Shown here one piece after another: positions 8,886-18,653 of a stretch of DNA of 64,000 bases. The DNA comes from Cognatundibacterium rugosum (GTDB taxonomy: Bacteria > Pseudomonadota > Gammaproteobacteria > Burkholderiales > Burkholderiaceae_D): assembly GCF_014284365.1 (NCBI RefSeq), contig NZ_JACOGG010000013.1, positions 1 through 64,000 of the forward strand, written 5' to 3'. Each line of letters starts with the position of its first letter. Position 1 is the first letter of the stretch. The translations under genes were made by a program, and so were the position numbers. Below the pieces are notes generated by a model. That model worked only from the letters and a program-made list of their open reading frames with translations. It ran no database searches and was not told the origin of the DNA.

Positions 8886-11684
8886 ATGAATCAATTTCAA
8901 TTAAAACCCATCGTTACTGCAGTTGCCTTGACTTTGGTAGCTGGTCAGGTGCACTTTGCAAATGCGGCAGACGCAGAGCCTGCGGTTCAAAAAGTCATTG
9001 TGACGGGTTCTAACATCAAACGTATCGATTCCGAAACATCTTCACCCGTCACTGTCATGCGTCGTGAAGACATAAAGGCAACAGGCGCAAATACGGTACG
9101 CCAAATCCTCGATACCTTGACGTCGTTTGAATCCACGACTTTGCGCGATGACGGTAGTTCAAGCAGTTTCGCGCGCGGTGCGACGGGGGCTGCGATGCGC
9201 GGCTTAGGTAAGGGTGCAACTTTGGTCTTGGTAAATGGTCGCCGAGTGTCCAATTATGCGCTTGCGGATGGTGGTAAAGATGTTTTTGTGAATGTGGATT
9301 CTATTCCGGCTGATGCAATTGAACGCGTCGAAGTCTTGCGCGACGGTGCATCGGCGATTTATGGTTCAGATGCAATGGCAGGCGTCATTAACATCATTAC
9401 ACGTGACACTTACCAGGGTGTGCGTGTGAGCGGTAGTGCTGCAGTGCCAGAAAGCCATGGTTTCGGTAAGCAAGCTACGCTGTCGATTTTGGGTGGTTGG
9501 GGCGATTTGAATCGTGACAATTACAATGTGTTTGCGAACCTTGAAGCATACAAGCGCACAGGTTATACGCAAGCCGAAGCAATGGGTAGCTATCCTGCTT
9601 GGCATAAGCAATATGTGAACCCTTCGTTCGGTGACCCTAGTCTGACTTCTTACCCTGGTAATTTGAATGAAGCCAAAGTCGCTGGTGCGACGGGACACCC
9701 AGCTGTTCGCCAGGCTGTCGCTGGTTGTCCGGCTGGCAGTATTAATGCGGGTGGTTTGTGTGGTACCGATTTGACGGGGCTAAATCAATTTTCTGACGGT
9801 TCGGATCGACTCAATTTATTTAGCCAGGGACGCTTGAAGATCAACGAAAATCTGCGCGGTTTTGCAGAGGTGTCATATTCTAAAACGCGGGTTGATTATC
9901 GTGCATTGCCATTCGGTATGACCGCTGGCAGCCCGTGGAACTGGTTTGACGGTAACACCAAGACATCTCAGTCTGTACAGAAGCCTAAGCTTGCAGTTGG
10001 CAATCCAGCTAATCCATTTAACTTCCCAGTCGGCATCGATTATCGCTTTATGGACGATACAGAGATGTGGAAGAGTCCAATTGATTCGACTCAATATCGT
10101 GTAATGGGTGGTTTGGAAGGTAGCTTTTCGAACGGTTGGGAATGGCAGGCAGCATTAGGTCGTGTTGGTGGCGACGCAACTTCGCGTGATCATGGCGCAG
10201 AACGCACTGCGATGCCGCAAGCCATCGCGAGTGGCGAGTACAAAATTGGTGGAAAAAATAGTGCAGAATTACTCTCGCGCATGTTTCCAGTGATTGGCAC
10301 CGACGGCAAAGTTTCACAGGATTTTATTGATGGTAAGGTAACGGGTGAATTGTTTTCCTTGCCTGCAGGTCCCTTGTCTTTCGCTTTGGGTGGTGAAGTT
10401 CGTCGTGAAAAAATGTACGTACGTTCAACAGATAATGTTGTAAATGCTCAAATCATAGGCCGCGGTTCTTTGTGGATCGATGGTGCGCGTGATTTGGCTG
10501 CAACATTTGTTGAATTGAATGCACCAGTTACTAAATCGCTAGAAATGAATGGTGCTCTGCGGTTGGATAAGGCTTCTGGTTTTGATGCGCACGTATCTCC
10601 TAAGTTAGGTGCGCGTTATACTGTGACGCCGGAACTCTTGGTGCGAGGTACGTTTGCAGGGGGATTCCGGTCTCCAAATATTCCGGAAACCTTGGGTAAG
10701 GTTGGCTTGACAGGCTTCTTTAATAACACCTTGGATCCTAAGCGTTGCGATACTGCCACTAAGATTCGTGATATCTTGAAGACAGGCGATGTCAACGACA
10801 AGAACGACGCGACGACTGCCTATAATTCCGGTTGTTTGACTTCGATTCCTGCAATGATTTCCGCTAATCCTGGTTTGAAGCCCGAAACATCAGTTAGCAC
10901 GACTCTGGGCTTGGTTTTTCAGCCAACCAAACAAACCAGCTTTGCGATTGATTACTTTAAGATTGAGCGTAGGAATGAAATTGCGTCGCGCGACATCGAC
11001 TACGTGCTAGCCCGTGAGGATAGCCCAGCTTATGCGAAGTTGATGGTGCGTAATCCAGTCAGCGACACGGATCGTCGTTTGGCCGATCGTGCAAATACCT
11101 TGCGTCCTGGTTCCAACTTGGCATTTAACGTGGGGACGATGCAATCCTTGTTATTGAACTACGAGAATTTTGGCAAAACTGAAACTTCAGGTGTGGACTT
11201 CGATTTTTCCACGCAGTTCAATGCTGGTGGCATGGGTAAGTTTGATCTTGGCCTGGTGAGTACGTATGCATTGAGCTATCGTAGTTGGGATGTTGATGCC
11301 AATACTTACCGTCCAAACACAGTAGGTTTGCGCAATACGCCACGCCTGACTTCTGTTTTCACAGTTGGCTGGAAACGCCAGGACTGGGCGACGACCGTAC
11401 GTGTCACGCACGTTAGCTCGACAGCCTTAAACAATGACGAGACGGATGAGGCAACCTGGAATGTAGCAGGCTGTACCGCTCGCATCAAACCTGGCGCTGA
11501 CTTGCCTTGCTACCGTCCTGCTTCCTTGCGTGCAGATTTGGGCTTGACGTATACCGGATTCAAGAACACACGTTTGACCTTAAACATTAGAAATATATTC
11601 TTGAATGAAGCGCCAATTAGTTTGCGTGATGGTTATGCTTTCAACCCACGTACGATCAAATTGGGTGCGGAATACGAGTTTTGA
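8886..11684 (+). CDS. TonB-dependent outer-membrane receptor (paralogue 2)
   Basis: A 932-residue receptor with the same plan as the one at 284-3094. Residues 1-27 are a signal peptide ending in ANA. The plug begins with VIVTGSNIKR and contains AMRGLG, NGRRVSNYA and the IERVEVLRDGASAIYGSDAMAGVINI block. A long barrel follows, ending AEYEF. AAGGAG lies 8 bases before the ATG. The two receptors share the opening IKR..(S/T)ET.SPV.V.R.EDIK pattern and are clearly paralogous, but they differ strongly in the barrel loops, so they probably bind different ligands. The spacer upstream is extremely T-rich and shows no Fur box. The ligand is unknown. Confidence 0.93.
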   Translation: MNQFQLKPIVTAVALTLVAGQVHFANAADAEPAVQKVIVTGSNIKRIDSETSSPVTVMRREDIKATGANTVRQILDTLTSFESTTLRDDGSSSSFARGATGAAMRGLGKGATLVLVNGRRVSNYALADGGKDVFVNVDSIPADAIERVEVLRDGASAIYGSDAMAGVINIITRDTYQGVRVSGSAAVPESHGFGKQATLSILGGWGDLNRDNYNVFANLEAYKRTGYTQAEAMGSYPAWHKQYVNPSFGDPSLTSYPGNLNEAKVAGATGHPAVRQAVAGCPAGSINAGGLCGTDLTGLNQFSDGSDRLNLFSQGRLKINENLRGFAEVSYSKTRVDYRALPFGMTAGSPWNWFDGNTKTSQSVQKPKLAVGNPANPFNFPVGIDYRFMDDTEMWKSPIDSTQYRVMGGLEGSFSNGWEWQAALGRVGGDATSRDHGAERTAMPQAIASGEYKIGGKNSAELLSRMFPVIGTDGKVSQDFIDGKVTGELFSLPAGPLSFALGGEVRREKMYVRSTDNVVNAQIIGRGSLWIDGARDLAATFVELNAPVTKSLEMNGALRLDKASGFDAHVSPKLGARYTVTPELLVRGTFAGGFRSPNIPETLGKVGLTGFFNNTLDPKRCDTATKIRDILKTGDVNDKNDATTAYNSGCLTSIPAMISANPGLKPETSVSTTLGLVFQPTKQTSFAIDYFKIERRNEIASRDIDYVLAREDSPAYAKLMVRNPVSDTDRRLADRANTLRPGSNLAFNVGTMQSLLLNYENFGKTETSGVDFDFSTQFNAGGMGKFDLGLVSTYALSYRSWDVDANTYRPNTVGLRNTPRLTSVFTVGWKRQDWATTVRVTHVSSTALNNDETDEATWNVAGCTARIKPGADLPCYRPASLRADLGLTYTGFKNTRLTLNIRNIFLNEAPISLRDGYAFNPRTIKLGAEYEF

Positions 11685-11742
11685 TCTAGTCAGCTATTGT
11701 AGTTAAGAGGGTGTTTTTCAACTTGAAACACCCAAAAATAAA

Positions 11743-11778
11743 AACAGGTGGTTCCGCTTAGGTGCCACCTGTTTTTTT
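11743..11778 (+). terminator. Rho-independent terminator after receptor 2
   Basis: The stem AACAGGTGG (11743-11751) with CCACCTGTT (11765-11773) is followed by T residues. A smaller hairpin, GGGTGTTT/AAACACCC at 11709-11733, precedes it. Both lie just after the receptor stop. Confidence 0.85.
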
Positions 11779-11857
11779 ATTGTTTCAGCAGCGAAGTGCG
11801 GCAAATGTAGTGGTTTTTTAGCATGCTGCCATTAAACCAAAAGCTACGCACTGCCGG

Positions 11858-13051
11858 TAATGCCGTTCAATTAAGGCTGAACAGCATTTTATTTAGTGCT
11901 TGTTAACCTCCAAACTGCTGTTAACCTGCGCCGCCACGCTCGACGACATCCTTCATTTCCTGGCAAGCCACCTTAAGTCACCCGGCTGATACTGGCTCGG
12001 AGTCCATTTGCCTCTTGAGTAGATCGACCAGGTCGTTGGCTGACGGTTGCACTGGCTCTGTATCATCACAAAAACCATCAGTGAAGTATTGGATGATCTC
12101 GGACTCGCTGTTCCAGATAGTTAACGCTTTTTTGTCAGTAAGAGCGCTTCCGCACAGGCTTTCCATCGGCTTGGAGTCGATCCGGAAAAGTGGCTGCTCG
12201 ACCATTCCGTACGTCATTGGAGCACACAGGATCACCGCGGCTACCTCTTACAGAGACGCATTGTGTGCGATGAACAGCACCTGTGTACCCATGACTGCGC
12301 TGAGAATCGCGACCACTTCGGTACACTACAGTATGCCAGCGGTGCCATAGCGAGCTATCCGCAAGTGTGCGGTGTCACACTCACCGCACTCACCACGCAC
12401 GTCGTTCACAGCGCTGTATTCGGCTCGAAGGGAACCCATAAAATACAGCAAGCAAAATAGCTGATTGCGGATGTGCCGAATGAGTCACTCACGGTCTTCG
12501 ATCGTGGCTTTCTGGCTGTGGAAATCCTGTGTGCGCTCATGCAACAAGGTAGTGCTCGTGACTTCGTTGTCCCTGCCAGGGTGAGCACCCGGTGGAAAGT
12601 AATCGAGGGACATGACAAGGATTGTATCGCTCACATGCACCAGTGGTGATGGAGCATTGAGACGAGTTATCGTGAGATCAAACAAACGATGGTGAATAGC
12701 ACTGAGCTTGTGCTTGAAAACGAAAGACGGCGACTATCAGGATATCTGGGGCACATTGATCGCCTACAATCTGAGTTGCCTTGAGGTCGCCGAGGAGGTC
12801 TTGACTGTGAAATGAGAGCAAAGCGAAGTGAGTTTCATTCGAGCCTTTCATCTGATCCAGTTCGAGCTACATTGGGTGGCAGTCACGCCATCCTGCGGCA
12901 ACGGGCCTGGGGCGGCGAGGCATCTGCGTGCAAGGCTGGTAGCCTCCTGATTGAAGAACGGCCCAATCGACAATTCGACCGGGCCGTTAAGGCAACACCA
13001 AACCGCTATGTCATTCCTGTTCTGCAAAAAACGCTTAACTGAACAGCATTC
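11858..13051 (+). mobile_element. Decayed IS4-family insertion sequence
   Basis: The left repeat TAATGCCGTTCAATTAAGG (11858-11876) pairs with the complement of 13033-13051. They agree over 15 of the inner 17 bases, and both resemble the IS4-type end as I remember it. The interior is a broken transposase gene. The 11-bp sequence ATTTAGTGCTT occurs at 11891-11901 and again at 13065-13075, the right length for an IS4-type target duplication, but it lies inside the left repeat and outside the right one. The exact borders are therefore ambiguous. The next terminator starts at 13089. Confidence 0.75.
11960..13042 (+). pseudogene. IS4-family transposase remnant
   Basis: Pieces of one transposase can be read on the plus strand, but only across several frames and stops. 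They include FHRLGVDPEKWLLDHS, then YPQVCGVTLTALTTHV, then SLTVFDRGFLAVEIL around the second catalytic Asp. The IETSYREIKQT signature (Y..R...E...K type) and the usual C-terminal tail AVKATPNRYVIPVLQKTLN follow, ending at TGA 13040-13042. In-frame stops fall at about 12458 (TAG) and 12648 (TGA), and a frameshift lies near 12945. The gene is dead. The start given is approximate, because the N-terminal part is poorly preserved. Confidence 0.8.
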
Positions 13052-13088
13052 GGACTTAGCCAGCATTTAGTGCTTTATCAGTAGTCTG

Positions 13089-13115
13089 AAGCGATGCTTA
13101 GGCATCGCTTTTTTT
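13089..13115 (+). terminator. Rho-independent terminator
   Basis: The stem AAGCGATGC (13089-13097) with GCATCGCTT (13102-13110) is followed by T residues. It acts on plus-strand reading out of the IS remnant and protects the convergent AI-2E gene. Confidence 0.8.
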
Positions 13116-13140
13116 ACGTCTGTATTGTGACGCTCAGTGC

Positions 13141-15012
13141 TCAGGATGTGATTTTTGCCTTATGGCGTGTAATAGAGGCAGTGATTTCCTGATATGAGTA
13201 AAAAGCCTGTATCAGTTCTGATTCACATGGGGTTTCTTGTATGGCCTGGCTAGTATCGCCGGGTATAAACAAAGCCAGCTGACAGGCTTGTGGTATTTTT
13301 TGATGTATTTGTGTGACCAGTTCACGCATAGCCGGATGGTTTTCATCTGAGTTGGCGGTGACCAGGCATACTGCTGCCACCATACTGGACGGGACGTCAG
13401 GCGGCGGCTGATTGATATCCGTTGTAAAGATGTGCCGTGCATCGATATGTGCAGCGCGCAGTACCCGTACCAGTATCTCTGCTGCCAGTTCATCAGTTTG
13501 TTCGCGCACGCCCACCACCAGGATCACGGAACCCGCCGGCACATCAATCGGACCCTGATAGTTACCATGGGTTAGTTCTCGCTCATGGATCAGATGGCGT
13601 GCCAGCGTCTCGCCATCTAACACCGAGCTGCGACGGCGGCGCCAGAACGGCGCTTTGGATTCCAGTGATACCAATACGGACGCGATCGCATTGCCAACTT
13701 TATGCTTCTCTTCATCGGTAATTGCGCTCACCGAGAAATCGGCTTGTGCCAGTCTGAGTGCAGGGATCAGCACACTGTCGCAATACTTAGCCACGGAATG
13801 GCGTTGCAAGTAATGGTGGGCAGCATCAATCAGCTCATCAGAATCCCCCGCCAGTGCACGTTGGTAGAATTTTTCCGGTAAAGTCAGTGCAGACTCATCA
13901 CCGAGTAAAACGCCCAGGAAGTTCAGTCCGGATATATATCGTCCCGCCACCACCAGGCATAGCGTCAAAGGCGTCGATAGAACCAGACCAACCGGCCCCC
14001 AGATGCAGCTCCAGAATACTGCTGCCACCACCACGGATAAGGGTGACAGGCCGGTGGTATGTCCATATAACTGCGGCTCAATGACATGCCCGAACAATAA
14101 TTCGATCACGATAAACACGACCAAAGTTGCAATAGTCAATTCCCAGCCGGGCGAAATAGCGAATGCCAGCAAGGTAGCCAGTCCGGCCGCGATCCAGGCG
14201 CCTATGTAGGGAATAAAACGCAGCAAGCCGGTTAATACTCCCCATAGCACGGCTTGCGGTAATCCCACTACTGCCAGTGCGATGGTGATGCTTAAGCCAC
14301 AGGCACCATTCACTGCAAACTGAGAAATGAAGAAGCGCGACAGACGCCGCGCCGCATCATCCACCGCAACGGTTGTAGCCCGCAGGTTATTACTGCCAAT
14401 GATGCTGATAAAGCGGTCCCTGAGTGACTCGCGTTCCAGCAAAATAAAGACCAGCATCACGAATACCAGGCCTATGGTTTCTACCGGCCCGGTGACGGAG
14501 TCTAGGATATTGGCGATTAACTGGCCAGGTGTGGCAGGCGGCTGATGTACTTCTACCGCTACCGGTTTATTTCCCTGTGGCGTAAGGCCATTATCGATAT
14601 TTGGTGTGGCCAGCTCGCGTGAAAAAGGATCAGTGACAAAGTCCGTTTTGCCGGTGACACTGTGCAGTTTTTCCAGAGTGATGGCATTTAGTGTGCGTAA
14701 TTTATCGCGTATGGTCGATTCGTACTGGGGCAGACTGGTGCCGAGTTTGACTACCTGACTACCCAGAACCAGGCCAGCAAGGCAGATTGATGCGGCAAAC
14801 AGAAAGACGGTCATGAGTACCGATACGCTGGAGGGCAGGCCGATCAGGCGCAGTCGCCTCACCAGCGGTGCCAACAGAAATGACAATATCACGGACAATG
14901 TCATTGGGATCAGTACTTCCTTGCCGAAGTCCAGGAAAAATAGCATGATCGCAGCACTGACCAGTCTCAGAAAGCGGCTCAGCTCCAGTTTTTCATTCAT
15001 CTGCAAATTCAA
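13141..15012 (-). CDS. AI-2E family membrane permease with long cytoplasmic tail
   Basis: A 623-residue protein. About 350 residues form a PF01594-type permease (YdiK/PerM/TqsA family), with early helices around FLRLVSAAIMLFFLDFGKEV and SVSVLMTVFLFAASICLAG and a later cluster including GLSPLSVVVAAVFWSCIWG. The remaining 240 residues are soluble and have no named domain that I recognise. Family members export small molecules or ions; the autoinducer-2 role is proven for few, so the substrate is open. The start is uncertain. TTG 15012 has GTGAGA 7 bases upstream, while ATG 15000 is the next choice but lacks a well-placed site. It is an isolated gene. Confidence 0.88.
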   Translation of the reverse strand: MNLQMNEKLELSRFLRLVSAAIMLFFLDFGKEVLIPMTLSVILSFLLAPLVRRLRLIGLPSSVSVLMTVFLFAASICLAGLVLGSQVVKLGTSLPQYESTIRDKLRTLNAITLEKLHSVTGKTDFVTDPFSRELATPNIDNGLTPQGNKPVAVEVHQPPATPGQLIANILDSVTGPVETIGLVFVMLVFILLERESLRDRFISIIGSNNLRATTVAVDDAARRLSRFFISQFAVNGACGLSITIALAVVGLPQAVLWGVLTGLLRFIPYIGAWIAAGLATLLAFAISPGWELTIATLVVFIVIELLFGHVIEPQLYGHTTGLSPLSVVVAAVFWSCIWGPVGLVLSTPLTLCLVVAGRYISGLNFLGVLLGDESALTLPEKFYQRALAGDSDELIDAAHHYLQRHSVAKYCDSVLIPALRLAQADFSVSAITDEEKHKVGNAIASVLVSLESKAPFWRRRRSSVLDGETLARHLIHERELTHGNYQGPIDVPAGSVILVVGVREQTDELAAEILVRVLRAAHIDARHIFTTDINQPPPDVPSSMVAAVCLVTANSDENHPAMRELVTQIHQKIPQACQLALFIPGDTSQAIQETPCESELIQAFYSYQEITASITRHKAKITS

Positions 15013-15115
15013 TTTAATCTCACTTTAGCTGTGTACGAAGTGCTTGCGGCGGTTAGGCTTGCCGCGATTGTAAACGCAGATACTAATTATGCAAACCCGG
15101 ATTTGTACTGCTGAT

Positions 15116-15967
15116 TCACTCCGCTAATTGCAATGGTGATGCCGGGCAGTTGTCGAGCTGTAAGAGCTTGTTCAGCATACTGCGCAAATGAGTGACATCG
15201 CCAGTGGTGTAAGCTGCAATGCTGGCACTGTGAGTCGTGTCCTCAATTGTGTGCAGGTTTTGCAACTGGTTTTGGATTAACAGCCGTTGCAAATGTTGGG
15301 CAACGGCGATACCAGTATCGATGATGGTTGCAGCGGCGAGTCCTGGACGCAGCCGGGCATAAACACTTTCTATGCTTTCCCGCACAAATGGATAATGGGT
15401 ACAGCCTAATACCAGCGTATCTGCTCCGGCATTGGCCATGACTTGCAGATAAGCGTGCAGTAATTGCTCCAGTTCGGTAGCATCCATCTCGGTTTGTTCA
15501 ATCAGATTGACCAGACCGACGCAGGCTTGCGCGACAAAGCGGGTTTGAGTTTCCTGTATTAACTGATCGCGCAGACGCTGATACTTTTCGCTTTGCAAAG
15601 TGCGTTGCGTTGCCAGCACACCAACCACATGGTTGTTGCTGCATGCAGCAGCGGGCTTTAGGCCCGGCTCCATGCCGATAATGATCTGTTCAGGATAGGC
15701 CGCTCTTAATTTTTGTATGGAAGCTGCGGTTGCTGTGTTACAAGCGACCACCAGTGCTTTGACACCTTGCGCGAACAGATGCTGCGCAATCAGCATACAG
15801 CGCGCAGTAATTTCCTGTTCGCTTTTTTCCCCATAGGGCACATAGGCCGCGTCCGAGATGTAGAGCAGATTTTCTGCAGGAAGCAAGGCGTGGATGTGGC
15901 GCAGTACCGAAAGACCACCAATACCGGAATCAAAAATTCCTATCGGGCTGCCTGAGTCTAAAATCAT
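15116..15967 (-). CDS. murI: Glutamate racemase
   Basis: A 283-residue cytoplasmic enzyme that interconverts L- and D-glutamate, supplying D-glutamate for peptidoglycan. The two catalytic cysteines are visible in VVACNTAT (C76) and LVLGCTHYPF (C189). The N-terminal IGIFDSGIGGLSVLRHI and the YGEKS loop are characteristic. Length is normal. ATG 15967 has only a weak GGA about 10 bases upstream. It lies 134 bases downstream of the fumarase gene on the same strand, and co-transcription is possible but not shown. Confidence 0.95.
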   Translation of the reverse strand: MILDSGSPIGIFDSGIGGLSVLRHIHALLPAENLLYISDAAYVPYGEKSEQEITARCMLIAQHLFAQGVKALVVACNTATAASIQKLRAAYPEQIIIGMEPGLKPAAACSNNHVVGVLATQRTLQSEKYQRLRDQLIQETQTRFVAQACVGLVNLIEQTEMDATELEQLLHAYLQVMANAGADTLVLGCTHYPFVRESIESVYARLRPGLAAATIIDTGIAVAQHLQRLLIQNQLQNLHTIEDTTHSASIAAYTTGDVTHLRSMLNKLLQLDNCPASPLQLAE

Positions 15968-16101
15968 ATGCGATGAATCCGGAATAAAAAATGCTCCAGG
16001 CTGTGATGCAGACTGGAGCCAAATGCAAAGTTGGCGCAGCAGTCAGCCAGTTCTAACATCGCTGTAGAATTGGCCGCTGTGCGCACTGCATAAAGATTCG
16101 C

Positions 16102-17619
16102 TTACTGAACCGGAATGATGCCGATTTTTGCTTGCCACTCTTTCGGGCCGGTGTTGTGTACCGAGGTACCTTGAGCGTCCACGGCGACGGTTACTGGCAT
16201 ATCAACCACGTCAAATTCATAAATCGCTTCCATGCCGAGGTCAGCAAAACCAACGACGGTTGCAGATTTGATGGCTTTGGACACCAGGTAGGCGGCGCCG
16301 CCAACAGCCATCAGATAAGCAGACTGATGCTTTTTGATGGATTCAATCGCGACCGGACCACGTTCCGCCTTACCGATCATGGAGATCAGACCGGTTTGTT
16401 CCAGCATCATATCGGTGAACTTGTCCATGCGGGTTGCCGTGGTCGGTCCAGCCGGGCCAACGGCTTCATCACGCACAGGATCAACCGGGCCGACATAGTA
16501 AATCACGCGGTTGGTAAAATCGACAGGTAAAGATTCTCCTTTGGCCAGCATGTCCTGAATACGTTTGTGGGCAGCATCGCGGCCAGTCAGCATTTTGCCA
16601 TTCAACAGCAAGGTCTGGCCTGGTTTCCAGGATGCGACTTCTTCTTTAGTCAGGGTATTGAGATCGATGAGTTTCGATTTTTCGGTATCCGGTGTCCAAT
16701 GCACTTCTGGCCAGTCTGACAGTTTTGGCGGTTCGATATAACTAGGGCCAGAACCGTCGAGCACGAAGTGCGCATGGCGGGTCGCTGCGCAGTTAGGGAT
16801 CATTGCAACCGGCTTGGATGCTGCGTGGGTAGGGTACATGTTGATCTTGACGTCCAGTACAGTCGTCAGACCACCCAGGCCCTGAGCACCGATGCCGAGT
16901 GCATTGATCTTGTCGCACAGTTCGATACGCAGTTCTTCCAGTTTGTTTTGTGGGCCACGCTGTCTGAGTTCGTACATGTCGATGTCATCCATCAGGGATT
17001 CTTTCGCCATCAGCATCGCTTTTTCTGCAGTACCGCCTATACCGATACCCAGCATGCCTGGCGGGCACCAGCCTGCACCCATGGTAGGCACCGTTTTCAT
17101 GACCCAGTCCACCAAAGAGTCAGAAGGATTCAGCATCACGAATTTAGTTTTGTTTTCGGAGCCGCCGCCTTTGGCTGCAACTTTAACGTCCACGGTGTTG
17201 CCGGGTACCAGTTCCATGTGAACCACGGCTGGCGTGTTGTCCTTGGTGTTTTTGCGTTCGAATTGTGGGTCTGCCACGATAGAGGCACGCAGCTTGTTTT
17301 CAGCCAGGTTATAACCCTGACGTACGCCTTCGTTGACGGCATCAATAATCGAGCCGGAGAAGCCTTCAAAACGCACGCCCATACCGATTTTCAGGAATAC
17401 GTTGACGATGCCGGTATCCTGGCAGATCGGGCGCTTGCCTTCGGCGCACATGCGGGAATTGGTCAGGATCTGTGCAATCGCGTCTTTTGCAGCTGGGCTT
17501 TGTTCTGCTTCATAGGCACGTGCCAAATGGGCGATGTAATCGGCGGGATGGTAGTAGCTGATGTATTGCAGCGCTGCTGCGACGGATTCAATCAGATCGT
17601 CTTGTTTGATGATAGTCAT
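16102..17619 (-). CDS. fumA: Class I (iron-sulfur) fumarate hydratase
   Basis: A 505-residue enzyme of the citric acid cycle that hydrates fumarate to L-malate. It combines the N-terminal alpha and C-terminal beta halves of class I fumarases in one chain. Candidate 4Fe-4S ligands lie in the cysteines of MCAEGKRPICQDTG, GAGWCPPGMLG and PNCAATRHAHF. The beta half carries GPTTATRMD and IGKAERGP. The length fits FumA/FumB rather than the split archaeal form. The ATG is at 17619 with AAGAG upstream. The symbol is by family; a FumD-like paralogue cannot be separated by eye. A cluster of this kind is oxygen-sensitive. Confidence 0.93.
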   Translation of the reverse strand: MTIIKQDDLIESVAAALQYISYYHPADYIAHLARAYEAEQSPAAKDAIAQILTNSRMCAEGKRPICQDTGIVNVFLKIGMGVRFEGFSGSIIDAVNEGVRQGYNLAENKLRASIVADPQFERKNTKDNTPAVVHMELVPGNTVDVKVAAKGGGSENKTKFVMLNPSDSLVDWVMKTVPTMGAGWCPPGMLGIGIGGTAEKAMLMAKESLMDDIDMYELRQRGPQNKLEELRIELCDKINALGIGAQGLGGLTTVLDVKINMYPTHAASKPVAMIPNCAATRHAHFVLDGSGPSYIEPPKLSDWPEVHWTPDTEKSKLIDLNTLTKEEVASWKPGQTLLLNGKMLTGRDAAHKRIQDMLAKGESLPVDFTNRVIYYVGPVDPVRDEAVGPAGPTTATRMDKFTDMMLEQTGLISMIGKAERGPVAIESIKKHQSAYLMAVGGAAYLVSKAIKSATVVGFADLGMEAIYEFDVVDMPVTVAVDAQGTSVHNTGPKEWQAKIGIIPVQ

Positions 17620-17734
17620 GAGTTGGCTCTTGGCTGAGTAAAAAAAGGTTAGTTTAAACCCTGCTTCTGAACCCAGGCTTACAGCAAACTGGGCATGGCA
17701 TTCAGGATGGGCAGGGATGAAGTATGAGTTTGCT

Positions 17735-18337
17735 TTAATGATGATCGTTTGCTGCCAGCTGGGTGCGGGTCACGATCTGGTCGCAATGTGCGATTGCCAG
17801 CGCGGACAGCAGGAAGGCCAGGTGGATGCCGGTTTGTGCCAATAATACGATTTCAGTGTAATTGGCCGCGTTGATAAAGGTTTTCAACAAGTGAATAGAG
17901 GAAATGCCGATGATCGCCATCGCCAATTTAACCTTGAGTACCGACGCATTGACATGGGATAGCCACTCAGGCTGATCCGGATGTCCATCCAGTCCCAGGC
18001 GGGACACAAAGGTCTCGTAGCCACCGATGATGACCATAATCAGCAGGTTGGAGATCATCACCACATCGATCAGGCCTAATACCACCAGCATAATTGTTGT
18101 TTCATTGAGTTTGGTCGGGTGATTGCCACCGGCCGACACCGCTTCCAGTATGTGCTGTAAGGCGCTTTGGTTACCCATGGCAGCGCCAATCAGATCAATC
18201 AGCTCAACCCAGAAATGAAATACATAAACGCACTGGGCGAGTATCAAACCCAGATACAGAGGGAGTTGCAGCCAGCGGCTGAAAAAAATGAGGCCTGCCA
18301 GTGGTGACAATTTGGTGAGTGGTTTTGGATTTGACAT
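17735..18337 (-). CDS. YqhA/UPF0114 family integral membrane protein
   Basis: A 200-residue protein with four hydrophobic segments: LAGLIFFSRWLQLPLYLGLILAQ after a short N-terminus, TIMLVVLGLIDVVMISNLLIMVIIGGYE, VKLAMAIIGISSIHLLKTFI, and a last one around LAFLLSALAIA. The order, and the phrases IDVVMISNLLIMVI.GGYE.FVS and HLLK.FI, mark UPF0114 (YqhA). The function of the family is unknown; an inner-membrane location is inferred. It precedes the fumarase gene on the same strand, 115 bases apart. The ribosome site is weak. Confidence 0.88.
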   Translation of the reverse strand: MSNPKPLTKLSPLAGLIFFSRWLQLPLYLGLILAQCVYVFHFWVELIDLIGAAMGNQSALQHILEAVSAGGNHPTKLNETTIMLVVLGLIDVVMISNLLIMVIIGGYETFVSRLGLDGHPDQPEWLSHVNASVLKVKLAMAIIGISSIHLLKTFINAANYTEIVLLAQTGIHLAFLLSALAIAHCDQIVTRTQLAANDHH

Positions 18338-18653
18338 AGATCAATTCTGAAGTGAGAACAGTGCAAAAGCATAAAAGTGCTATTTTACATCCGGGCAAGT
18401 CAGTCGTGTCATAGTGCGCAATACCAGTGGTTTTTTATTGGATGTGGGATGGTATTATTTTGGTATGGTAATTGACCGGTGATGCGTAAGGCTTCAGTAA
18501 GTCTCTGCGATTAAGGTTGGTACATCATCAGGCAAAGCGGAACCGATGCTATGCAGGCAGTTGATATTGTCTGTTTGGAGGCAGTCGGTCCGTGGACAAA
18601 GACCTGCGAATTTTCAGATGCAATAAATGCGATTAATCCAGTTGGAGACAAAG
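18338..18653. other. Divergent spacer between yqhA-like gene and acs
   Basis: A 316-base spacer without an open frame I would believe. It must hold two divergent promoters. An AT-rich stretch (TTTTTTATTG and GGTATTATTTTGG, about 18431-18465) is the likeliest promoter area for acs. I see no palindrome or CRP-like site worth naming. Confidence 0.35.
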
